Positions 1-5,761 of a DNA stretch of 5,761 bases are shown one piece after another. The stretch comes from Phycisphaerales bacterium. Its GTDB lineage: Bacteria; Planctomycetota; Phycisphaerae; Phycisphaerales; UBA1924. The stretch's first letter is position 1, and each line of letters opens with the position of its first letter. The position numbers were made by a program, and so were the translations under genes. Location of the stretch: the NCBI GenBank assembly GCA_020054055.1, contig JAGVLZ010000207.1, positions 1 through 5,761 on the forward strand, read 5' to 3'. Under the pieces are notes generated by a model. That model ran no database searches, was not told the DNA's origin, and saw nothing but the letters and a program-made list of their open reading frames with translations.

Positions 1-193
1 CGACGACGGCGACGGCCGCCGGGCCGCCTCGTTGCGGGGCCTCTCGGTCATCGGCCTGCTCGGAGTCCTGGAACGCGCCGACGAGCGCGGACTGATCAAC
101 TTCGCCGATGTCATCGCTCGACTCCCCGCCGACTACCGGATCGACCGGTCGCTGGTGGACGCCGCGATCGAGCGATGCAGGCGCCGGAAGTAG
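1..193 (+). CDS. DUF3368-type PIN domain protein, VapC-like toxin (3' end only)
   Basis: The reading frame is open from base 2 to the TAG at 191-193 and gives the last 63 residues of a protein whose start lies outside the window. The fragment opens with an acidic Asp-Asp pair followed by GDGRRAA, then the hydrophobic LSVIGLLGVLERADERGLI, then a short helical tail ending RRRK. That order (acidic pair, Gly-Arg, 'vIGxLGvLxxAxxxGLI') is the C-terminal signature of DUF3368 proteins, a PIN-domain branch related to VapC toxins. PIN proteins are Mg2+-dependent ribonucleases, and one Asp of the pair probably belongs to the acidic metal site. DUF3368 genes usually follow a small UPF0175-type antitoxin gene, which would lie upstream of base 1. 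Family assignment is fairly secure. Toxin activity is inferred from the family. Whether the N-terminal part is intact cannot be seen. Confidence 0.8.
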   Translation, partial: DDGDGRRAASLRGLSVIGLLGVLERADERGLINFADVIARLPADYRIDRSLVDAAIERCRRRK

Positions 194-200
194 GGAATAT

Positions 201-244
201 GCCTTGACCCCCCTCCCCTTGGGAGGGGGTAAGGGGGAGGGACA
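201..244 (+). repeat. C-tract/G-tract palindromic repeat, copy A
   Basis: The element starts with GCCTTGAC and ends with GGGGGAGGGACA. Inside it, CCCCCTCCC (209-217) pairs perfectly with GGGAGGGGG (221-229), giving a 9-bp stem with a three-base CTT loop. A second G-run follows at 233-241. The boundaries recur at 469-541, so this is one of two copies in the window. C-rich/G-rich hairpins of this general kind are common dispersed repeats in planctomycete and other GC-rich genomes (general knowledge). Its stem begins 15 bases after the TAG of the PIN gene, so it could also stop transcription or protect an mRNA 3' end. There is no T-run, so a classical intrinsic terminator is not indicated. Confidence 0.75.
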
Positions 245-274
245 ACAGTTGCAAGCGGCACAAGGTGCTCCCTT

Positions 275-383
275 CACATGGCACGCTTCTGCCCTGAAAA
301 GCATGTGCCTTTCAGTCCCGGAGGGACGCAGGGTGGTAGCCACGGGTGGAGCGACGCGGCTCTGCGCGTCACGGACCCCGTGG
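275..383 (+). repeat. Cluster of nested hairpins, dispersed-repeat type
   Basis: Several inverted repeats lie end to end. CACATG (275-280) matches CATGTG (302-307). CTGAAA (294-299) matches TTTCAG (310-315). GTCCC (315-319) pairs with GGGAC (323-327) around GGA. CCACGGG (340-346) pairs perfectly with CCCGTGG (377-383). The order 'TTTCAGTCCCGGAGGGACG, then GGTGGTAGCCACGGGTGGAGCG, then CCCGTGG' resembles a repeat I recall from many planctomycete genomes, where it is often mistranslated as short proteins containing GGSHGWS. The inverted repeats are read directly. Family membership is from memory and would need a genome search. Confidence 0.65.
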
Positions 384-442
384 ACCGCGCGCCCGCCAGA
401 CCTCCTCCTTCTGAGTCTCTGAGGGGGGTGCCCTCGGCCGCG

Positions 443-464
443 GCACGGGCTTTCCAACCCGTGT
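443..464 (+). repeat. Short palindrome CACGGG...CCCGTG
   Basis: CACGGG (444-449) pairs with CCCGTG (458-463) around the loop CTTTCCAA. A G-T pair at 443/464 can extend the stem. Elements with the form GGCACxGGCTTTCCAxCCxGTG are widespread short palindromes in planctomycete intergenic DNA (general knowledge). It lies directly before the second C-tract/G-tract element. Confidence 0.6.
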
Positions 465-468
465 CCCT

Positions 469-541
469 GCCTTGACTCCCCCTGCCTTTCCGGGGGTGGG
501 AGGGGGTCCGGCGATTCCGGGGGAGCCGGGGGGGAGGGACA
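469..541 (+). repeat. C-tract/G-tract palindromic repeat, copy B (longer)
   Basis: This copy shares the first eight bases (GCCTTGAC) and the last twelve (GGGGGAGGGACA) with copy A at 201-244, in the same orientation. It is 73 bases instead of 44. The extra length holds additional G-runs and a small inverted repeat, CCGG-CGATT-CCGG, near 509-521. The perfect 9-bp stem of copy A is degraded here to a C5/G5 pairing. The TTG at 472 lies inside it and is in frame with the downstream gene, but the repeat context argues against it as a start codon. Confidence 0.65.
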
Positions 542-636
542 CCCCAAGCACCCGCCGCGAACAATTCTCCGCCGCCTCACGGATTGTCCTTGCATCACCC
601 CGCTCCGCGCGCCATGCTTCACAGGTCGGGGGTGAC

Positions 637-644
637 GGAAGGGG
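637..644 (+). promoter_or_regulatory. Ribosome binding site for the exported hydrolase gene
   Basis: GGAAGGGG lies seven bases before the ATG at 652, a good purine-rich Shine-Dalgarno match and spacing. It decides the start. The alternative TTG at 472 would add 60 residues of repeat-derived sequence ahead of an obvious signal peptide. Confidence 0.75.
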
Positions 645-651
645 TATAGCC

Positions 652-3600
652 ATGCGCGGATGGTTAATCGTCTTGATCGCGGTGCTGTCAATGTGTGTGA
701 TTCCGGCTGGCGCCGAGGCACAAACGACCACGCGCGTCAGCGTTTCCACGGGCGGGATGCAGGGCAACGAGGGCGGAAGCTTATTCCCCTTCATTTCCGC
801 GACCGGGCGCTTCGTGGCGTTCGAGTCGACGTCCTCCAACCTCGTCCTTGGCGACACGAACGGGCTAGATGTCTTTGTTCACGATCGGGACACGGGCCAA
901 ACGACGCGCGTGAGCGTCTCTTCCTTGGGCTCACCTGGGAACAACAGCAGTTACTCGGGACCACTCTCTGCGGACGGGCGCTTCGTGGCGTTCCGGAGTT
1001 GGGCGTCCAACCTCGTTCCAGGGGACACGAACGGCGCTCAAGACATCTTCGTCCACGACAGACAGACGGGCGAGACAACGCGCGTCAGCGTCTCCAGTTC
1101 CGGGGCGCAGGGGAACGGCGACAGTTGGTTTCAGGTCTGCCTCTCCGATGATGGGCGCTTTGTGGGATTCATGAGTTACGCCTCCAACCTCGTTCCGGGC
1201 GACACGAATGGCGCTCTAGACATCTTCGTTCACGACAGGCAGACAGACCAGACGACGCGCGTCAGCGTTTCATCCTCCGGCACGCAGGGGAACGGCCCCA
1301 GTTGGTTCCCCTCCATTTCCGCCGACGGGCGATTCGTGGCCTTTAACGGTGGGGCCTCCAACCTCGTCGGCGGCGACACGAACGGATTATATGACGCCTT
1401 CGTCCACGACAGGCAGACGGGGCAGACGACGCGGATCAGTATCGCCTCCTCGGGCGCGCAGTCGAATGGCGACAGTTGGAACCCCACCTCCATCTCCGCA
1501 GACGGGCGCTTCGTAGCATTCAATAGTGAGGCCTCCAACCTCGTCGTCGGCGACACGAATGGATTTCAGGACGCCTTCGTTCACGACAGGCAGACGGGGC
1601 AGACGACGCGCGTCGGTGTATCATCGTCCGGCGCGCAGGGAAATAGTCACAGTTACTGTACAGCGATCTCCGCGGATGGGCGTTCCGTGGCGTTCTTCAG
1701 TGAGGCCTCCAACCTCGTCGTCGGCGACACGAATGGCTTCGAGGACGCTTTCGTTCACGACAGGCAAGCGGGGCAGACGACGCGCGTCAGTGTTAGTTCC
1801 TCCGGCGCGCAGACGAATGGCAGCAGTGGGACCTCCAACTCCATCTCCTCGGATGGGCGTTCCGTGCCGTTTTACAGTGTGGCGTCCAATCTCGTCCCGG
1901 GGGATACGAACGGATGGGACATCTTCGTCCACGATCGTGAGCCCGGGCAGACGTACATGCAGCCTAACTGCCAGCCGCTGACGATCACCTCCGGCGTGAA
2001 CAAGATCGTCTTCATCACGCACGGCTGCTGCACCGACATGTCCGACTTCGACGCCATTTGGGGCCCGCTCGCGGCAAGCATTGAGGAGTGGATCCAACAG
2101 GAAGTCTCGGACCCCGCCCAGTGGCAGGTCATCCTGTACAACTGGACGCAGGATTCATCCTTCTATTCGTTGCCCAACAACTGGGCGATCAACAGAGCGA
2201 TTGAGCACGGCAACTGCCAAGGCACGCTGCTTGCCCGAGCCGCAGTGAGCCAGTCGCTCGAACATATCCACTTCATCTCGCATAGCGCCGGGTCGGCGCT
2301 GATTGGCAAGGCTGCGCAGCGCGTCAAAGCCGCCCGTGGCAACGCCACGCGAATTCACAGCACCTTTCTTGACGCGTATGCAGGAGCAGCAATGCAGCAC
2401 GCGAGTTCATACGGCTTGAACACCGACTGGTCGGATCACTACTTTGCGGTGGACGACGCCACAGCTGGCTTGACGGATCTCACTCTGCCCAACGCACACA
2501 ATGTCGACGTGACACGCTTTGATCCGTGCAAAGAATTCGTTGCTTTTCCTCTGCCAGGCTACTATTTGTCTTCCCATGGCTGGCCCCACGAGTTCTACAG
2601 ATGGACGCTGACGGGGGCGACTCCACAACTGACCTGCACCGGCATGTCCATGCCCTCCCTCTCCTGCGCTGGCGGCTATGGCTGGCCACTGAGCGCCGAA
2701 CGGTACGCGAGCGGAATGCAATCTTGGCCGTTCGCGACGCTGACGCAGACGTACCCGCCCGGTCAGTCGCCCGTGAGGTTGATCTGCAGCGCGCGGGAGG
2801 CCCCCGAGCGCGGCGCGCCCGACGAACTCGTGATGGCAACGCGCCTCGACGACCCGATCGACTTCGCGCTGTTCACAGCAGTCACGAGCGCCGGGGGTGT
2901 GCAGATTGAGCCCGGCGTTTTCGTCCTCGAAGCGGAGCCGGGTGCTTCTTACGGCCCAGATGGCAACACGGCATGGGCTTACGCGTCAGTCGTCATAACC
3001 GAGCCGGTCAACTTCGTGCGGTACGACGCCCAATTCACCAGTCCCGGGCAATCCGAAGGAGTGCTCTCGATCTACCAGGGCGACGAGCGCCTCTCCGGCG
3101 ACGAGCGGTTCAGCCTCCCGGGGGCGGGAAGTGAGGAATTTATCTTCGAGTTGCCCGAGGAGGCCGCGCCGGGGACGCTTATCATCGGCTTCCGCCTCGA
3201 TGCATTCGGGACGGGGGTGTCGCGGGCCGAGGTGAGCAACATCCGGACGGGTTTTGGCGGGTTCCTGCCGGGCACGTTTGCGCTGCTCTCGCCTGAAGAT
3301 GGGGCAGCGGTGCCGACCTTCCGCCCGACGTTGGCGTGGATGGTGTCGCCGGAGGCGCGGACCTACACGGTTCGCATTGCGCCTGATCCCGAGCTTGCGA
3401 CGATCGTCTACGAGCAGACCGGGATTCAGGGTGTAAGCGTCGTTGTTCCAGCGCTGGCGCTCCGTGCCCAGACGACGTACCACTGGAAGGTTGTTTCGAC
3501 GAACCCGCTGGGCGACGAAACGGCTCAGCCGGGGTTGCGTTCGTTGACCACGCCTCCGGCGTGCGGCGATGCGAACGGCGATACACTCGTCGAGTTTGCG

Positions 3601-3735
3601 GACATCACGAAGGTTCTCGAGAACTGGTCAGCGACCTACCCGGGAAGCGGGCTTGGAGACGCCAATCGCGACGGGTCCGTGAACTTTGCCGATATCACGA
3701 AGGTGCTTGAGAACTGGGGATTGGCCTGTCCGTGA
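652..3735 (+). CDS. Exported seven-bladed propeller / alpha-beta hydrolase / dockerin protein
   Basis: A 1027-residue protein starting at the ATG with an SD. Residues 1-23 form a signal peptide (hydrophobic core WLIVLIAVLSMCVI, predicted cleavage AEA|Q). Residues 26-433 are seven PD40/TolB-like blades of 58-59 residues, each with ADGRxVAF, SNLVxGDTNG and FVHDR. Residues about 440-660 look like an alpha/beta hydrolase: oxyanion-type HG (457-458), nucleophile S545 in SHSAG at a beta-strand/helix elbow, candidate acid D574 (TFLDAY) and H642 in HGWP. Residues about 700-870 look like a beta-sandwich without a recognised name, and about 878-967 are FN3-like (LLSPEDGA, YHWKV). Residues 971-1026 are a type I dockerin with two Ca-binding loops (D973/N975/D977/D984 and D1003/N1005/D1007/D1014). 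An extracellular esterase or lipase acting on a lipid or polymer ester is a reasonable inference, but the substrate is unknown. The nucleophile elbow lacks the first Gly of GxSxG. Domain calls are from motif reading only. Confidence 0.85.
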   Translation: MRGWLIVLIAVLSMCVIPAGAEAQTTTRVSVSTGGMQGNEGGSLFPFISATGRFVAFESTSSNLVLGDTNGLDVFVHDRDTGQTTRVSVSSLGSPGNNSSYSGPLSADGRFVAFRSWASNLVPGDTNGAQDIFVHDRQTGETTRVSVSSSGAQGNGDSWFQVCLSDDGRFVGFMSYASNLVPGDTNGALDIFVHDRQTDQTTRVSVSSSGTQGNGPSWFPSISADGRFVAFNGGASNLVGGDTNGLYDAFVHDRQTGQTTRISIASSGAQSNGDSWNPTSISADGRFVAFNSEASNLVVGDTNGFQDAFVHDRQTGQTTRVGVSSSGAQGNSHSYCTAISADGRSVAFFSEASNLVVGDTNGFEDAFVHDRQAGQTTRVSVSSSGAQTNGSSGTSNSISSDGRSVPFYSVASNLVPGDTNGWDIFVHDREPGQTYMQPNCQPLTITSGVNKIVFITHGCCTDMSDFDAIWGPLAASIEEWIQQEVSDPAQWQVILYNWTQDSSFYSLPNNWAINRAIEHGNCQGTLLARAAVSQSLEHIHFISHSAGSALIGKAAQRVKAARGNATRIHSTFLDAYAGAAMQHASSYGLNTDWSDHYFAVDDATAGLTDLTLPNAHNVDVTRFDPCKEFVAFPLPGYYLSSHGWPHEFYRWTLTGATPQLTCTGMSMPSLSCAGGYGWPLSAERYASGMQSWPFATLTQTYPPGQSPVRLICSAREAPERGAPDELVMATRLDDPIDFALFTAVTSAGGVQIEPGVFVLEAEPGASYGPDGNTAWAYASVVITEPVNFVRYDAQFTSPGQSEGVLSIYQGDERLSGDERFSLPGAGSEEFIFELPEEAAPGTLIIGFRLDAFGTGVSRAEVSNIRTGFGGFLPGTFALLSPEDGAAVPTFRPTLAWMVSPEARTYTVRIAPDPELATIVYEQTGIQGVSVVVPALALRAQTTYHWKVVSTNPLGDETAQPGLRSLTTPPACGDANGDTLVEFADITKVLENWSATYPGSGLGDANRDGSVNFADITKVLENWGLACP
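727..1950 (+). repeat. Seven in-frame tandem repeats encoding propeller blades
   Basis: Units start at 727, 901, 1075, 1252, 1426, 1603 and 1777, with lengths of 174 or 177 bases and no gaps. Each encodes TTRVSVSS...GDTNG...FVHDRxTGQ. Units 5 and 6 share an exact 38-base stretch (1525-1562 and 1699-1736), so at least some blades duplicated recently or are being homogenised. Unit 1 is the most divergent (FISATGR in place of ISADGR). Unit 7 ends the run and has VPF in place of VAF. Seven is the commonest number for a closed beta-propeller, so the set is probably one complete propeller. Confidence 0.9.
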
Positions 3736-3766
3736 TGGGCTGACTGACTCATCCGGAAAAATCCAC

Positions 3767-3788
3767 GCGCACATCCATTCATGTGCGC
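3767..3788 (+). terminator. Stem-loop downstream of the hydrolase gene
   Basis: GCGCACAT (3767-3774) pairs perfectly with ATGTGCGC (3781-3788) around CCATTC. It sits 31 bases after the TGA at 3733-3735, where a terminator would be expected. No T-run follows, so it is not a classical intrinsic terminator. It may instead protect the mRNA 3' end or be a chance palindrome. Confidence 0.4.
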
Positions 3789-3983
3789 TCATCTCCCGCC
3801 ACTACCAAAACTCCCCTTGCCCCACCAAAACAGCGCGCCTATCATTCCCCGCACGGGAGCGCCAGCACAAGGACCACGTCCACGCGCCTCGCCCCATCCT
3901 CTACGAGCACCCAACCACCCCGCGCCCCGGCCGCCCCCAACCCCGCGGCCCGCGCCACACCCTCTCCCCAACCCCACCCTCCT

Positions 3984-4010
3984 CTCTGCGTCCTCTGCGT
4001 CTCTGCGGTG
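3984..4010 (-). repeat. Dispersed 9-mer repeat (GCAGAGGAC/GCAGAGA type)
   Basis: On the + strand three 9-mers lie in a row: CTCTGCGTC (3984-3992), CTCTGCGTC (3993-4001) and TCTGCGGTG (4002-4010). On the minus strand this reads CACCGCAGA, then GACGCAGAG twice. I recognise it as a short dispersed repeat seen in intergenic DNA of many unrelated bacteria, where it is often mistranslated as RRDAEDAER. The three-unit structure is directly visible. The wide occurrence is from general knowledge, and its function is unknown. Confidence 0.7.
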
Positions 4011-4182
4011 CAAATCCGACGCAGAACCAGCGCACCAAAGCGCGCACAACCGCGCAAAACGCCCCGCAGGCAGCAAGCCGCAAGCCGCACTCCATCCCCT
4101 CCCACACGCTCCAATCGCCGATTTCGCGCTCAAACCCCATCATTCCAACACCACACGACCGGGTATCCTCTCCCCCAGCAAC

Positions 4183-5761
4183 ATGACTTCCTCCCGCTAC
4201 AAAAAACGACTCGTCACCCACCTCTCCCACGCCACCTACGAGCCCGCCGAGGCACGCACACTCGCCGCCGACCTCGGCGTCCCGATGGAGGACTTCCCCG
4301 CCTTCGTCGAAGCGATCAAAGAACTCGCGGCCGCCGGCCAGGTGGTCTGGGGCGATGACCAACTCGTCAACCTGCCCCCCATCGGCAAGTCGATGGTCGG
4401 CTCCTTCCGCAAAAACCAGAAGGGCTTCGGCTTCATCATCCCCCGCGACCCCATCGCCCACGGCGACCTCTTCGTCCCCCAAGGATCGACGATGGACGCC
4501 ATGAGCGGCGACATCGTCCGCGCCGACGTGATCCACGGCCGTCGCGGCGGCGAAGGGAAAAGCCCCTACGTCGGCCGCATCGTCGAGATCCTCGAACGCA
4601 AACGCTCATCGTACGCCGGCACGATCCAGAAGCAAGGCGGCCAGTGGCTCGTCTACCCCGACGGGAAGGCGATCACCACGCCGGTGGTTGTCCGCGATGC
4701 GACAAGCAAGAACGCAAAGCCCGGCGACAAGGTGGTCTTCGAGATCACGATGTATCCCGAGGGGAGCACGCTGGGCGAAGGAGTCATCACGCGCGTGCTG
4801 GGCGAGGCCGGCCGACCGGACGTCGAGACGCAGGCCGTCATCGAAGCCTTCGGCCTCCCCGGCGAGTTCCCGGATGAATGCATCGGGCAGGCCCGCGAAG
4901 AGACCGCACTCTTCGATACCGATCAGCGCGAACTCGAGAGGGGGCGCGAACTCGATCCCGCCGCCCGCACCGACCTGCGCGACGAGTACATCATCACCAT
5001 CGACCCGCCCGACGCGAAGGACTACGACGACGCCATCAGCCTCGAACGCCTGAACGCCGCCGAGCACAAGGGGGCGCAGTGGCGCCTCGGCATCCACATC
5101 GCGGATGTTTCGCACTTCATCGCGGGCGGCTCTCCGCTGGATGAAGAAGCGAAGGACCGCGGGAATTCCTGCTATCTGCCGCGCCTCGTCATCCCGATGC
5201 TCCCCGAGGTCCTCTCCAACGGCATCTGCTCGCTCCAGGAGGGTGTGCCGAGGTATGTGAAGAGTGCGTACATCGACTACGACGCGGAGGGGCGCGTGAA
5301 GGGCGGTCATTTCCGCGCTGGACTCATCAAGAGCACCAAGCGGCTGACCTATCTCGAGGCCCAGGCGCTCATCGACGACAAGCCCGAGGAGGCCAAGGCC
5401 CACGCCAAGACCGAGCCGCGCTACACCGATGAACTCATCAAGACGCTGAAGCAGATGGACCATCTCAGCCGGACGATCCGCGATCGGCGTCGCAAGCAGG
5501 GGATGATCCATCTCGAACTCCCGGATGTCGAACTGGTCTACGACGAGAATGGGCGCGTGATCGACGCGGTCCCCGAGGACAACGCGTACACGCACACGCT
5601 GATCGAAATGTTCATGGTGGAAGCGAACGAGTCGGTAGCGAGACTCTTCGAGGACCTGAACGTGCCGCTGCTGCGCCGCACGCACCCCGAGCCGGTGCCG
5701 GGGAACATGGAGCAACTCCGCGATTTCGTGAAGGTCGCGGGCTATCGAATCCCCAAGAGCC
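4183..5761 (+). CDS. rnr: Ribonuclease R, 3'-5' exoribonuclease (3' end beyond window)
   Basis: The frame is open from the ATG at 4183 to the window edge, giving the first 526 residues. RNase R degrades structured RNA processively from the 3' end, releasing nucleoside monophosphates, in mRNA, rRNA and tmRNA quality control. Residues 1-66 match the winged-helix RNB N-terminal region. Residues 70-137 are a first cold-shock domain (KGFGFII at 80-86, DLFVP at 95-99), and about 143-213 a second. The RNB domain starts near 259. It has the metal-binding aspartates D274, D280, D282 and D283 in TIDPPDAKDYDDA, then HIADVSHFI (305-313), LPRLVIPMLPEVLSNG (332-347), RLTYLEAQ (387-394) and the helix around IEMFMVEANE (474-483). 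E. coli RNase R has about 813 residues, so the end of RNB, the S1 domain and the basic tail lie outside. There is no SD before the ATG, but the N-terminus aligns with the family from this start. Confidence 0.95.
   Translation, partial: MTSSRYKKRLVTHLSHATYEPAEARTLAADLGVPMEDFPAFVEAIKELAAAGQVVWGDDQLVNLPPIGKSMVGSFRKNQKGFGFIIPRDPIAHGDLFVPQGSTMDAMSGDIVRADVIHGRRGGEGKSPYVGRIVEILERKRSSYAGTIQKQGGQWLVYPDGKAITTPVVVRDATSKNAKPGDKVVFEITMYPEGSTLGEGVITRVLGEAGRPDVETQAVIEAFGLPGEFPDECIGQAREETALFDTDQRELERGRELDPAARTDLRDEYIITIDPPDAKDYDDAISLERLNAAEHKGAQWRLGIHIADVSHFIAGGSPLDEEAKDRGNSCYLPRLVIPMLPEVLSNGICSLQEGVPRYVKSAYIDYDAEGRVKGGHFRAGLIKSTKRLTYLEAQALIDDKPEEAKAHAKTEPRYTDELIKTLKQMDHLSRTIRDRRRKQGMIHLELPDVELVYDENGRVIDAVPEDNAYTHTLIEMFMVEANESVARLFEDLNVPLLRRTHPEPVPGNMEQLRDFVKVAGYRIPKS

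Larger units (their letters stand above)
194..651. other. Intergenic region rich in palindromic repeats
   Basis: These 458 bases between the PIN-domain gene and the exported hydrolase gene contain no credible gene. Short open frames on both strands are low-complexity and follow from the repeats. Bases 201-541 are almost entirely repeat-like: two C-tract/G-tract elements (201-244 and 469-541) flank a cluster of hairpins (275-383 and 443-464). Bases 542-636 look unique, with no clear promoter by E. coli consensus. The last bases carry the ribosome binding site of the downstream gene. Confidence 0.8.
3736..4182. other. Non-coding C-rich intergenic region
   Basis: These 447 bases separate the dockerin protein from RNase R. 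I see no credible gene: the open frames here are proline/arginine-rich or cysteine-rich low-complexity translations. Contents are a stem-loop (3767-3788), a strongly C-rich + strand (51 C against 12 G in 3901-3980), a dispersed 9-mer repeat (3984-4010), and a short tandem GCAAGCC x2 (4073-4086). A TATCCT hexamer at 4164-4169 is the only promoter-like string near the RNase R start, with no good -35 partner. Confidence 0.7.

Noticed and set aside
201..541. CRISPR array
   Set aside because: The repeats differ in type and length, spacing is irregular, and no cas gene is present in the window.
590..618. Possible promoter for the hydrolase gene: TTGCAT (590-595) and CATGCT (613-618) with 17-base spacing
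   Set aside because: Each hexamer matches only three of six E. coli consensus positions. The spacing alone is weak support, and promoter consensus for this group is uncertain.
472..651. Upstream TTG start adding 60 residues to the hydrolase protein
   Set aside because: The TTG lies inside a C/G-tract repeat, the added residues are low-complexity, and it would bury the signal peptide. The ATG at 652 has an SD at the right spacing.
652..696. Lipoprotein signal with C15 as the lipid-modified cysteine
   Set aside because: The residues before C15 are L-S-M, and Met at -1 does not fit the lipobox, which needs Gly, Ala or Ser. The AEA|Q site fits ordinary signal peptidase I better.
3789..4133. Minus-strand frames containing HRRDAEDAERR or similar
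   Set aside because: This is the typical false translation of the dispersed 9-mer repeat, with no SD or domain.
3686..4186. A + strand open frame ending in TGA that overlaps the rnr ATG (ATGA), which could suggest translational coupling
   Set aside because: Its start lies inside the dockerin coding region in another frame, and the translation is Pro/Arg/Ser low-complexity crossing a dispersed repeat. The ATGA overlap looks accidental.
4606..5715. Long minus-strand open frame (369 codons) over the RNase R gene
   Set aside because: The + strand frame carries all RNase R motifs in order, including the four metal-binding aspartates. The minus-strand translation has no recognisable domain and arises from GC-rich codon bias.

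Overview
The window is GC-rich bacterial DNA, most likely from a planctomycete and plausibly from the class Phycisphaerae. The evidence is the C-terminal tandem dockerin (GDAN-x-D followed by FADITKVLENW, twice) on a secreted multidomain protein, the density of GC-rich dispersed palindromic repeats between genes, and a gene start without a Shine-Dalgarno sequence. Taxonomy is inferred from family resemblance, not from a marker gene.

Layout, all genes on the + strand. (1) Bases 1-193 hold the 3' end of a DUF3368-type PIN-domain gene, a VapC-like toxin of a toxin-antitoxin pair whose upstream part lies outside the window. (2) Bases 194-651 are non-coding and packed with palindromic repeats. Two copies of a C-tract/G-tract element share the boundaries GCCTTGAC and GGGGGAGGGACA, and they bracket at least three further hairpins. 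(3) Bases 652-3735 encode a 1027-residue exported protein: signal peptide, seven near-identical 58-59-residue beta-propeller blades, an alpha/beta-hydrolase (lipase-like) domain with a recognisable catalytic triad, beta-sandwich and FN3-like regions, and a C-terminal type I dockerin. (4) Bases 3736-4182 are non-coding: a small stem-loop after the stop, then a strongly C-rich stretch containing a dispersed repeat made of three 9-mers. (5) Bases 4183-5761 encode the first 526 residues of ribonuclease R, with a winged-helix N-terminus, two cold-shock domains and most of the RNB catalytic domain, running off the window edge. A long minus-strand reading frame over this gene is only its shadow.

The three genes do not look like one pathway. 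Each is separated from the next by about 450 bases of repeat-rich DNA, so they are probably separate transcription units. The points most worth a second look are the propeller-hydrolase-dockerin architecture and the composite repeat block at 201-541. I see no sign of a phage, CRISPR array, insertion-sequence transposase, rRNA or tRNA.
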